A program made the position numbers and the translations under genes. Of a stretch of 16,341 nt of DNA, positions 7,379 through 13,920 are shown piece after piece. This stretch comes from an uncultured euryarchaeote. Its GTDB lineage: Archaea > Thermoplasmatota > Poseidoniia > Poseidoniales > Poseidoniaceae. The stretch lies in contig CALCOP010000109.1 of NCBI GenBank assembly GCA_937897365.1, forward strand, positions 1-16,341, read 5' to 3'. The notes beneath the pieces were generated by a model, which saw only the letters and a list, made by a program, of their open reading frames with translations, did no database searches and had not been told where the DNA came from. Numbering within the stretch: the first letter of the stretch is position 1; every line of letters begins with the position of its first letter.

Positions 7379-9700
7379 ATGAGTCTCAACAAGAAAGAAC
7401 GCTTACTTCGAAGAGAAGCGCTGGAATACCACGAAGCTAAACCTCGTGGAAAAATTAAGGTTGTACCAACAAAACCTCACTCGACTGCGCACGAATTGAG
7501 TTTGGCATACTCACCCGGTGTTGCTTATCCGTGCCTTGATATTGCCGAACGGCCAGAGGACGCTTATCGTTACACTTCGAAAGGAAATTTAGTTGCAGTC
7601 ATATCAAACGGAACTGCTGTACTTGGTTTAGGAAACATAGGCGCCCTTGCGAGTAAACCGGTCATGGAAGGAAAAGGGCTTCTTCTCAAGACATTTGCAG
7701 ACATTGATGTCTTTGATATCGAGGTCGATACCGAAGACTCCGAATCGTTCATCGAGACCGTCGTTAATATTTCCAAGACCTTTGGTGGTATCAATCTTGA
7801 AGACATTAAAGCCCCTGAGTGCTTTGAAATTGAACGTAGAATCGCAGAGGCAACAGATATTCCAGTAATGCATGACGATCAGCATGGGACTGCGATTATT
7901 TCTGCAGCCGCATTACTGAATGCAGTTGAACTCCAACAAAAGAGTCTAGACGCCATAAAAGTCGTTGTCATCGGGGCAGGTGCAAGTGCGATTGCATGTG
8001 CGAATCACTATGTCGCGATTGGTGTTCAGAGAGAGCATATTTCGATGGTCGACAGTAAGGGAATTGTCACTAAATCTCGCCTTGAGGCTGGTGAATTAAA
8101 TGAATACAAGGCGCCTTTTGCCCATGAACGAGAGGCTGGTGATTTAGCAGACGCATTGCAAGATGCCGATGTCATGCTTGGTCTTTCTCGCGGCGGTTTA
8201 GTGAGTAAAGAAATGGTAGCATCAATGGCTGAAAAGCCGATAATTTTTGCACTTGCCAACCCCACTCCTGAAATCACACCAGAAGAAATCCTTGAAGTCC
8301 GAAATGATGCAATTATTGCAACAGGTCGATCCGATTATCCAAATCAAGTGAACAATGTTTTGGGATTCCCGTATATTTTCCGGGGCGCCCTTGATGTGCG
8401 CGCTCGAGACATCACTCAAGGTATGAAAATGGCTGCTACGCACGCACTTGCTCAACTTGCTAAGGAACCTGTTCCGGATTATATTTCAGCCGCTTATGAC
8501 GGTGCAACGATGCAATACGGTCCGGAATACATTATTCCTAAACCGTTCGATCGAAGAGTATTGATCTGGGAAGCATCGGCGGTTGCACAAGCCGCTGTTG
8601 AAGAAGGCATTGCTGCAGTTCAACCCGATGAGTTTTCTATTGTAGATTATCGAGAACAATTGGAAGCACGACTCGGACTCTCATATTCCATTATGAGGCA
8701 CGTGATTAATCAAGTGCGAGGAAAAGGAAAGCGCATTGTTTTCCCAGAAGGCGATAATGAGAAAGTCCTTCGAGCAGCTGCACAATTGGTCGATCAGAAA
8801 ATTTGTTATCCCATTTTACTTGGTCCCGTGAAGAGGATCGAACGGATGATCGATGAACTTGGTTTACATTTCGAATACGAGGTTTTTGACCCAAGAAAAG
8901 ACAAGCGTAGAAAAGGAGTCTTTGCTGAGAAATTGATGGAAAGGCGGAGCAGAAAAGGAATGACATATCCCGATGCCCAAAGGTTGCTGAAATCGCGCCC
9001 TTATTTTGCGAGTCAAATGGTCATGAACGGGGATGCTGATGGCTTTGTTGGCGGTGTTAGTCGGAATTACGGCGATGTTCTACGACCAACTCTTGAACTC
9101 ATTGGGCCTGATGAAAATGCTCATTGTGTGGTTGGATGTTACATGATGAATGTCAAAGGACGAACTATTTTCCTTGCAGACGCTACTGTAAACGTATATC
9201 CAGATAGTCGAACATTAGCTGAAATAGCAGTTCAAACTGCGAAAGTCGCTCGTCGTTTTGGAGTTGCTCCCAGGGTGGCTATGCTCTCATTTTCTAATTT
9301 TGGCTCAAGTCGAGCCCAACGTTCCGAACGAATCGAAGACGCGATTGAATTTGCACGTGAACTTGACCCGTCACTCGTCATCGATGGTCCAATGCAAGCG
9401 GATACTGCGTTGAATGGTGATGTCCAAACAGAGTATCCGTTTATGGATTTCACCGGTCCCGCAAATGTCCTTGTCTTACCTAATCTTGCAGCAGCGAATA
9501 TCGCTTACAAGTTGCTTGAGGAACTCGGAGATGCGGAAATGACTGGTCCAATATTGGAGGGAATGGACAAACCCGTTCAACTCGTCGCTCGCCAAGATGG
9601 TGTTCGACATATCGTTAACATGGCAGCAATATGTGCTGCAGATGCTATACGTCAAGATTCGTATTGGGAAACTTTAGTCACGCCTCGAATCGACGACTAA
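7379..9700 (+). CDS. maeB: NADP-type malic enzyme fused to a phosphotransacetylase-like domain (MaeB)
   Basis: Catalyses oxidative decarboxylation of malate to pyruvate with reduction of NAD(P)+ in the cytoplasm, linking the TCA cycle to pyruvate and supplying reducing power. At 773 residues it matches the length of hybrid MaeB proteins (about 760). The malic N-domain has the AYSPGVAYPC motif with the catalytic Tyr44, Lys99 in MEGKG, and metal ligands in EDIKAPE (141-147) and HDDQHGTA (165-172). The nucleotide-binding motif is VVVIGAGASA (195-204). Residues from about 440 form the PTA-like domain, with SFSNFGSS, LVIDGPMQAD, GPANVLVLPN and IVNMAA in the usual order. In characterised MaeB proteins this domain is regulatory (acetyl-CoA response) and lacks transacetylase activity. 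The ATG at 7379 follows a hairpin. The 3' end overlaps the convergent SUMF1-like gene by 27 bases. Confidence 0.95.
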   Translation: MSLNKKERLLRREALEYHEAKPRGKIKVVPTKPHSTAHELSLAYSPGVAYPCLDIAERPEDAYRYTSKGNLVAVISNGTAVLGLGNIGALASKPVMEGKGLLLKTFADIDVFDIEVDTEDSESFIETVVNISKTFGGINLEDIKAPECFEIERRIAEATDIPVMHDDQHGTAIISAAALLNAVELQQKSLDAIKVVVIGAGASAIACANHYVAIGVQREHISMVDSKGIVTKSRLEAGELNEYKAPFAHEREAGDLADALQDADVMLGLSRGGLVSKEMVASMAEKPIIFALANPTPEITPEEILEVRNDAIIATGRSDYPNQVNNVLGFPYIFRGALDVRARDITQGMKMAATHALAQLAKEPVPDYISAAYDGATMQYGPEYIIPKPFDRRVLIWEASAVAQAAVEEGIAAVQPDEFSIVDYREQLEARLGLSYSIMRHVINQVRGKGKRIVFPEGDNEKVLRAAAQLVDQKICYPILLGPVKRIERMIDELGLHFEYEVFDPRKDKRRKGVFAEKLMERRSRKGMTYPDAQRLLKSRPYFASQMVMNGDADGFVGGVSRNYGDVLRPTLELIGPDENAHCVVGCYMMNVKGRTIFLADATVNVYPDSRTLAEIAVQTAKVARRFGVAPRVAMLSFSNFGSSRAQRSERIEDAIEFARELDPSLVIDGPMQADTALNGDVQTEYPFMDFTGPANVLVLPNLAAANIAYKLLEELGDAEMTGPILEGMDKPVQLVARQDGVRHIVNMAAICAADAIRQDSYWETLVTPRIDD

Positions 9701-10522
9701 TTTTTCTGCCTCGTCGTAGAGTATTGTCGGTCTCTTGGGTCGCCAAAAAGCCCCAGTGACAAAACCTGCACACAATCCTCCGAACAGTAGGTTTGCCCAG
9801 CCGGTTGTGGCATAACTCCCCATGCCTCTTGCAATTGGAATCGCAAATGATGGTATAACTCCGAGTAGAAATGTCCAGAAAATTTCTCCTCGAATGTTGG
9901 CAGAAAAATCAGCATTCAATGGTACTCGAACGGCCTTTACTTCTCGGATTGGTGTTATGACAAGGCGAATGACAATTTCGCTTAATTCACGATCCATTGG
10001 CGCGCTTGAGAGAGCAGTGACACCTTCTTGTCGAGGGTGAGTTTCGATAGCTGCACGATGTTGTGCCATCGGACCGAGTCCCTCAAATGACCGAGGGCGA
10101 CCATCCATCATAGCACCGCGATAGTTATCCGAAACACCATCGGCTAGGATTTCGATTTTTCCAGGTTCTAATCTGAGTTCAAGCAGTTCATGCGCTCGCC
10201 TCCATTCACCTTCACTGGGGCAACGCACTTCCCACTTTTTTTCAGCGTCTATACCAATCTCATCGGTATTTATCCCCATGGTTAGATTTGTACAAATCTG
10301 TTGAATTCGTTCTCCACCTAAGGTTATGTTATCGCTTTCGATATCAAGTAGCTCTTTCAGTTGTCGTTGCGACAATACAACTTTTGTGATATAAAATTCA
10401 GGACAACGAACTTCGTGGCGTGGGCGTTGACCTCCATACATCCATCCGCCCTTTTCAGTACCGAGAAACACGTTTCCTGCTTTGACAGATTCAAATTCAA
10501 TACCTCGATATTGAATTGGCAA
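9674..10522 (-). CDS. Membrane-anchored SUMF1/FGE-sulfatase-like protein, catalytically degenerate
   Basis: The 282-residue product has an N-terminal region resembling the formylglycine-generating-enzyme (SUMF1) fold: a glycine-rich VKAGNVFLG start (13-21), P-x-H-x-V then FYITKVVLSQRQ (34-54), and WEVRCPSEGEWRRAHE (97-112), matching the family's RLPTEAEWEYAAR. A later RGAMMDGRPRSFEG stretch stands where the core usually ends. The paired C-terminal cysteines needed for copper binding and formylglycine formation are absent, so it is probably a non-enzymatic fold used for binding or sensing. Two membrane helices follow (about 213-231 and 241-260) with a short basic tail. It starts at TTG (10522), 12 bases after the stop of the GST-like gene and with a good ribosome binding site, so it is probably co-translated. 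The next Met is residue 28, inside the conserved fold. The family call is moderate; the membrane helices are clear. Confidence 0.7.
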   Translation of the reverse strand: MPIQYRGIEFESVKAGNVFLGTEKGGWMYGGQRPRHEVRCPEFYITKVVLSQRQLKELLDIESDNITLGGERIQQICTNLTMGINTDEIGIDAEKKWEVRCPSEGEWRRAHELLELRLEPGKIEILADGVSDNYRGAMMDGRPRSFEGLGPMAQHRAAIETHPRQEGVTALSSAPMDRELSEIVIRLVITPIREVKAVRVPLNADFSANIRGEIFWTFLLGVIPSFAIPIARGMGSYATTGWANLLFGGLCAGFVTGAFWRPKRPTILYDEAEKLVVDSRRD

Positions 10523-10525
10523 TTT

Positions 10526-10533
10526 CTCACCCC
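10526..10533 (-). promoter_or_regulatory. Ribosome binding site that decides the TTG start of the SUMF1-like gene
   Basis: The minus strand reads GGGGTGAG, then AAA, then TTG. The GGTG core lies about five bases before the TTG at 10522. It begins two bases after the TGA stop of the upstream gene (10537-10535). This supports TTG as the real start. Confidence 0.6.
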
Positions 10534-10534
10534 A

Positions 10535-11224
10535 TCAGATGGTTTGTTCCATTCGCCGATACCATGCCATTCCCATCTCATGGTCTTCTAATTGTGTAAA
10601 TTGTGGGAATGGAGAGATTGAGCGCATGTATCCAAATACAGAGAAGTCAACGAGATCAGGGCTGTCGCCGCCAAAGAAGTTCTTGCCGTTGTGGGCAGTG
10701 GTAAACTCAGTTAACAAATCGTGCCAGAGTTTTTTCGGTTTACGACCGTCTTTTTTTACTCTTTTTCGGGCGATAATCCCCCACATAATTGGGAATCCAG
10801 CCCACGCATACAATCTCTTTGCAAAGAAACCAAATTTTTCGATTTTTGAGATTTTGACAGTCGTTTTTAGTGCGGAACCGATGCTTCCATAAAGAATTGG
10901 AATCGTTGCTTTCGACATTTTCGTATCAGCCCAATCAAGCCATTCTGCTTGACGCTCGGCATCGCCGAGTGCAGCAAGTTTTCCTGAATTGTAGGTGGCA
11001 TCAATATGTTTGAGCAGGGGGGTAGAGTCGACATGGTAGGCACCTGACTCATCGGTGAGGATCGGAACTTTCCCCCAATCACCTGCAAAACTGACATCTT
11101 TTTTGATTCTCATTCCATTCACACCGACATAGTTGACATCGAGTTTCAAATGCTCAATCAAACCTCGAACCTTCCAACAGAATGGACAGGTATGAAGCAT
11201 GTGGAGGGTAAGTGCTTGACTCAT
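10535..11224 (-). CDS. Glutathione-transferase-fold protein like prostaglandin E synthase 2 (PTGES2)
   Basis: A 229-residue protein with an N-terminal thioredoxin fold carrying a CPFC motif at 13-16 (LHTCPFCWKVRGLIEH), a cis-proline motif GKVPIL (51-56) and a VDSTPLLKHI helix (65-74). The C-terminal helical domain ends with FFGGDSPDLVDFSVFGYMRS (183-202), then AWYRRMEQTI at the very end. This order and wording follow eukaryotic PTGES2 closely: CPFCSKVR, KVPIL, FMGGxxPNLADLAVYGVLR and WYLRVERAI. PTGES2 homologues bind glutathione and heme. Here the physiological thiol and substrate are unknown, and a prostaglandin role is not implied; a thiol-redox or detoxification role is the cautious guess. 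The ATG at 11224 follows the 111-residue upstream gene by 27 bases, and the SUMF1-like gene follows by 12, so an operon is likely. Confidence 0.85.
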   Translation of the reverse strand: MSQALTLHMLHTCPFCWKVRGLIEHLKLDVNYVGVNGMRIKKDVSFAGDWGKVPILTDESGAYHVDSTPLLKHIDATYNSGKLAALGDAERQAEWLDWADTKMSKATIPILYGSIGSALKTTVKISKIEKFGFFAKRLYAWAGFPIMWGIIARKRVKKDGRKPKKLWHDLLTEFTTAHNGKNFFGGDSPDLVDFSVFGYMRSISPFPQFTQLEDHEMGMAWYRRMEQTI

Positions 11225-11234
11225 TGATGTTCGC

Positions 11235-11247
11235 GGAGTGCCACTCC
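11235..11247 (-). promoter_or_regulatory. Short hairpin in the gap before the GST-like gene
   Basis: The minus strand reads GGAGTGGCACTCC, which folds as a 5-6 bp stem with a very small loop. It lies between the stop of the 111-residue gene and the ATG at 11224. The GGAG is about 20 bases from the ATG, too far for a normal ribosome binding site. It could be a processing or attenuation element, or chance. Confidence 0.25.
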
Positions 11248-11251
11248 TTCT

Positions 11252-11587
11252 TCAATCCTCGTCATCATTCTCAGGCTTCCAACCGGGCTTCCAAAACTCG
11301 AGATTATCGAGCCAAGCCATCCATTCACGGTCATCGCAGGTCAACAAACGAAATGCGCGAGCTTCAAGCCCGCTTCTGTTGACATCACTCAATACGCCGT
11401 GCTGCGCTGAATCATTCCATTCGACTTGCATTCGGCGTATTTGTCTACGTGCTTCCTCGGGGTTATCGAAATTTAATTCACACGCATCTCGAAGTTCGGA
11501 AATAAGAATACGATTATCTTTCAGTAGCGGGTCTCTTACTGGGGCGCGATTGCTCTTCGATTTCCGCCCAAACGGCCACCAACCCAT
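11252..11587 (-). CDS. Small acidic protein of unknown function (111 aa)
   Basis: I do not recognise a family. The protein starts MGWWPFGRKSKSNRAP, a Trp-rich then basic N-terminus that could touch a membrane surface. It continues with predicted helices rich in Glu, Arg and Asp (LLKDNRILISELRDACEL, EEARRQIRRMQVEW) and ends in a Trp-rich, very acidic tail (WMAWLDNLEFWKPGW then PENDDED). No signal peptide or full membrane helix is seen. It is the first gene of the probable operon with the GST-like and SUMF1-like genes. The antisense plus-strand frame over it encodes a Ser/Arg-rich low-complexity product and is rejected. The start is the ATG at 11587; the divergent rlmH begins 84 bases away. Confidence 0.65.
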   Translation of the reverse strand: MGWWPFGRKSKSNRAPVRDPLLKDNRILISELRDACELNFDNPEEARRQIRRMQVEWNDSAQHGVLSDVNRSGLEARAFRLLTCDDREWMAWLDNLEFWKPGWKPENDDED

Positions 11588-11670
11588 GTCGAGGATTGGC
11601 AGGCTCTTCCCTATGAGATTTTGCGCTGTGCGTATGCTGGATTCATCAATAAGGACGAATTGGCGAAACT

Positions 11671-12105
11671 ATGGCAAGGATTACAGTGCATCTTCATGGC
11701 AAACCAAAGGAGAATACGAACCGCGAACTCCTTGAGATGTATGCTCAACGGTTGGGTGCGCGAGGCATCCGATTGGAGTATCACTCCGATAAATTGTCCA
11801 CGGAGCGATATATGGCGTTACTGGAGAAGAAAAAGGGGAACCTGATCTACATGGACGAGCGTGGAGAAATGTTTGACTCACTTCAATTCTCAAAGAAAGT
11901 TCACGGTTGGAATATAGCTGTTGAGGATACCCACCTTGCAGTGGGTCCTGCACAAGGGTGGCCTGTAAGCAGTATATCGAACAAAGCTCCGCGTCTCTCA
12001 CTTTCTATGATGACATTTCCGCATGAATTAGCCAGTGTCTTGCTCGTTGAGCAATTGTATCGTGCTACCGAGATTTTGCGCGGAACTGCCTATCATAAGG
12101 CTTAG
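11671..12105 (+). CDS. rlmH: 23S rRNA (pseudouridine-1915 N3)-methyltransferase RlmH
   Basis: SPOUT-family methyltransferase that uses S-adenosylmethionine to methylate pseudouridine 1915 in helix 69 of the large-subunit rRNA (bacterial numbering). The 144-residue length is near the usual 155. Recognisable features are YMDERGEMFDSLQFS (60-74), matching the family's LDERGKxxSSEEFA, and the C-terminal knot PRLSLSMMTFPHELASVLLV (107-126) followed by EQLYRATEILRGTAYHKA, which matches LSLSxMTxPHxLARVLLxEQLYRAxxIxxGxPYHK. The SAM-loop motif, usually GGxxG, is VGPAQGW (91-97) here, so the second glycine is changed to proline. The ATG at 11671 has only a weak upstream purine stretch. A membrane-protein gene follows after 47 bases. 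Confidence 0.88.
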   Translation: MARITVHLHGKPKENTNRELLEMYAQRLGARGIRLEYHSDKLSTERYMALLEKKKGNLIYMDERGEMFDSLQFSKKVHGWNIAVEDTHLAVGPAQGWPVSSISNKAPRLSLSMMTFPHELASVLLVEQLYRATEILRGTAYHKA

Positions 12106-12135
12106 CAAAGGGTCAAAAAGCGCCGTTTCTTCGAA

Positions 12136-12146
12136 GAGGTGAGGGG
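12136..12146 (+). promoter_or_regulatory. Strong ribosome binding site of the five-helix membrane protein
   Basis: GAGGTGAGGGG ends six bases before the ATG at 12153. It is one of the clearest Shine-Dalgarno sequences in the window. With the 47-base gap after rlmH it suggests this gene is an internal cistron of an rlmH operon. Confidence 0.6.
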
Positions 12147-12152
12147 CATATT

Positions 12153-12923
12153 ATGCTTGCATTTGAGACCAATACCCTACAATGGATATTGGTTTGTTTT
12201 GAAGCAGTTGTTGGACTTTTGTTATTTATCGGTTCGAAAAGCCAACCCTTCCCCCGGCCGTCTCGTAGATTTGGTTTGTTTATACTGTCTCTCGCGTCGA
12301 TGGCCGCTGTCGGGCAAATGGCGCCTAATCCAGTAACGGTAACAGGGCACCTTGTTTTGCTCACCGGCGTTGGTTCATTTGGCCTTCTCGCCGGGATTCA
12401 CCATTTGGTTCGTACAAGAAGAGAGGTTCTGCTTGCACCCTTTTCCGGTTTTTTGTTTTGTGTCGGCGTTGGTGGATTGATGGTCCAGACATGGGATGAT
12501 TTGAACCAATTTGAACAATGGTCTGGTTTTGTCTCACTTGTCATGCTTGGTGGAGGTCAAACATGGCTTGTATTCCGTGGACTTTTGATCGGTAGGCTCC
12601 CTCTTGCTTGGAGCCAGGCAGGCATGGTTGCCCTTCAGCGTGGACAAATTGATGGAGAAAACGGAGCCATCGCATGTTTCGAAAAAGGATGGGATGCAGA
12701 AGAAGAGCACCTCAATCCTATGGCGTATTTGGCCCTTCACAGGATACACTTGTTCATCGAAGATCAATCAACTGCAGATGAGTGGCTGGACTCATTAATT
12801 TCTGTTGGAGGTGAAGAGGCGGTTGCGAATGAATGGATACTCGCTATTCACGATGCACTTGAACGAATTGATTCCTCTGCCATTCATCTTCTTCCGCCAA
12901 TTCGACACACAGAGCAAGAATAG
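12153..12923 (+). CDS. Five-helix membrane protein with soluble helical C-terminal domain, function unknown
   Basis: The 256-residue protein has five hydrophobic segments at about 9-28, 38-56, 63-85, 90-112 and 122-143, joined by short loops, some basic (SKSQPFPRPSRR, RTRREV). Residues 145-256 are soluble and helical. AWSQAGMVALQRGQIDGENG and the following AIACFEKGW, then MAYLALHRIHLFIEDQSTADEW, look like one or two diverged TPR-type helix pairs. No catalytic motif was recognised. It may anchor a protein-interaction domain on the membrane; this is inference. It follows rlmH by 47 bases with its own strong ribosome binding site, and a T-run lies downstream. Confidence 0.75.
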   Translation: MLAFETNTLQWILVCFEAVVGLLLFIGSKSQPFPRPSRRFGLFILSLASMAAVGQMAPNPVTVTGHLVLLTGVGSFGLLAGIHHLVRTRREVLLAPFSGFLFCVGVGGLMVQTWDDLNQFEQWSGFVSLVMLGGGQTWLVFRGLLIGRLPLAWSQAGMVALQRGQIDGENGAIACFEKGWDAEEEHLNPMAYLALHRIHLFIEDQSTADEWLDSLISVGGEEAVANEWILAIHDALERIDSSAIHLLPPIRHTEQE

Positions 12924-12970
12924 TCCCTTTTCAGGTAATAAAAAACCCCGATGAGGAAATTAATTACATA

Positions 12971-12986
12971 TTTTCCGTGTTTTTTT
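12971..12986 (+). terminator. Probable T-run transcription terminator after the membrane-protein gene
   Basis: Two T-runs, TTTT and then seven consecutive T, occur about 50-60 bases after the stop at 12923, without a strong preceding hairpin. Archaeal polymerase terminates on such runs. The position just before the next gene's promoter supports the call. Confidence 0.4.
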
Positions 12987-13003
12987 ACGCAAGAATACAA
13001 AGA

Positions 13004-13011
13004 ACTTAAGT
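13004..13011 (+). promoter_or_regulatory. Possible TATA box of the 93-residue membrane-protein gene
   Basis: The palindromic AT-rich element ACTTAAGT is centred about 26 bases upstream of the ATG at 13034, in an AT-rich stretch with no Shine-Dalgarno sequence. The spacing equals that proposed for the giant gene at 7182-7190 and fits leaderless transcription. Confidence 0.35.
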
Positions 13012-13033
13012 GTTTGAAAAACAATATTGAAAC

Positions 13034-13315
13034 ATGACAACAGAGAAAGCGATGAAAGATGACTGGGAATTAGGCACTATATTTTGGTTTGCGGTTGTTA
13101 TTTGGTTCTCCGCAAGCCTCCTCTCACAAGCCGTTTACATGGCATTTTATGGAGTCCCTTACGACGCAATTGTTCTCTTGAAACAATTTGGTCCGTTGTA
13201 TTATGCGGTTGTGGTCATTGAACTGTTTATCTGGGCAGGCATTGCATCAATACTTCTACTCAAAGTCGCTCGCAAGGTTGTTCCAAATTTACAATCCCCA
13301 GTTCCAGCCGTCTGA
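13034..13315 (+). CDS. Small two-helix membrane protein (93 aa), function unknown
   Basis: I do not recognise a family. An acidic and polar N-terminus (MTTEKAMKDDWELG) leads into a hydrophobic segment at about 15-38 rich in Phe, Trp and Val. A short loop (GVPYDAIVLLKQFG) follows, then a second hydrophobic segment at about 54-77 and a basic end (KVARKVVP). This pattern predicts a hairpin with both termini on the same side. The ATG is preceded by an AT-rich promoter-like region and a T-run. The DUF2203 gene starts 95 bases downstream, so the two may or may not be co-transcribed. Confidence 0.65.
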   Translation: MTTEKAMKDDWELGTIFWFAVVIWFSASLLSQAVYMAFYGVPYDAIVLLKQFGPLYYAVVVIELFIWAGIASILLLKVARKVVPNLQSPVPAV

Positions 13316-13410
13316 GAGAGGTCGTCGATTATTTTCAATACCCCCCAAAAACGCTCAAAATCAAACATCCTTTCCGATGACTTGAAGGTCCTCCAAGCGA
13401 AGGGTAACAT

Positions 13411-13896
13411 GTGAAAGAACATTCAGATCTTCCTTTCTTTACAGGACGACCTATGGACGTATGTTCATTGGTTGATGAAGAGAATGCTTTGCGAGAACTT
13501 CCCAAAGGTGCCCAAATCGTATCACTTGATGATGCTCGTAAAAATCTGCCTAAAGTCACACGATTGTTGGCGGAATTGCAAGCGATGAGTGATGTTGCTC
13601 ATGACCTCACCGAAGAACTCGAGGTCCTCCTTGAAAGTTTAGATGCTGAAAATGAGCACGTGGTTGAAGTTGCAGAACAACTGGCTGAACTGGTTGCCCA
13701 TTGGCAAAATGTAACGGCCGAAATAGAAGAGACAGGTACGCGCATAGCCTGCCTTGAACCTGGTCGATTGGAGTGGTATGGGGTTGTTGATCAGCACCTC
13801 GCTTTGTATTCATGGCGGTTTGGTGAAGAGGATATTGAGTGGTACCACCCTCTCCATTCAACTTTCCTTGCCCGAAAGCCACTCATAGAAGCATGA
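13411..13896 (+). CDS. DUF2203 family protein
   Basis: The family is conserved but has no established function. Two signatures are clear: the N-terminal helix IVSLDDARKNLPKVTRLLAE (36-55), matching the family's FTLEEAxxLLPxxRxLL, and the C-terminal ALYSWRFGEEDIEWYHPLHS (131-150) followed by TFLARKPL, matching CWRLGExEIxxWHxLExGFAGRxPL. Between them is a long Glu/Leu-rich coiled-coil-like stretch (about 50-112), as usual for the family, then GTRIACLEPGRLEW, matching its G-x-x-V-K-D-x-x-x-G segment. The GTG at 13411 is taken as start, with an AGGG purine stretch about seven bases upstream. The in-frame ATG at 13453 is an alternative that would remove 14 residues outside the conserved part. The cobalamin adenosyltransferase gene follows after 24 bases, so they probably share a transcript. 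Confidence 0.85.
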   Translation: MKEHSDLPFFTGRPMDVCSLVDEENALRELPKGAQIVSLDDARKNLPKVTRLLAELQAMSDVAHDLTEELEVLLESLDAENEHVVEVAEQLAELVAHWQNVTAEIEETGTRIACLEPGRLEWYGVVDQHLALYSWRFGEEDIEWYHPLHSTFLARKPLIEA

Positions 13897-13920
13897 CTTC
13901 GGGTAGCTTGAGGCAGACAA

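Noticed and set aside
7059..7382. Plus-strand open frame between the giant gene and maeB
   Set aside because: It covers the signal-peptide end of the giant gene antisense and overlaps the maeB start; no family match.
7379..9700. Annotating the C-terminal half as a functional phosphate acetyltransferase
   Set aside because: In MaeB-type hybrids this domain is regulatory; the sequence follows the MaeB version (SFSNFGSS) rather than stand-alone Pta.
9674..10522. Annotating the SUMF1-like protein as an active formylglycine-generating enzyme
   Set aside because: The catalytic/copper cysteine pair is not present at the end of the domain and no sulfatase is nearby.
11238..11735. Plus-strand open frame of 165 codons overlapping the 111-residue gene and rlmH start
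   Set aside because: Ser/Arg-rich product typical of an antisense shadow; it overlaps the start of the well-supported rlmH gene.
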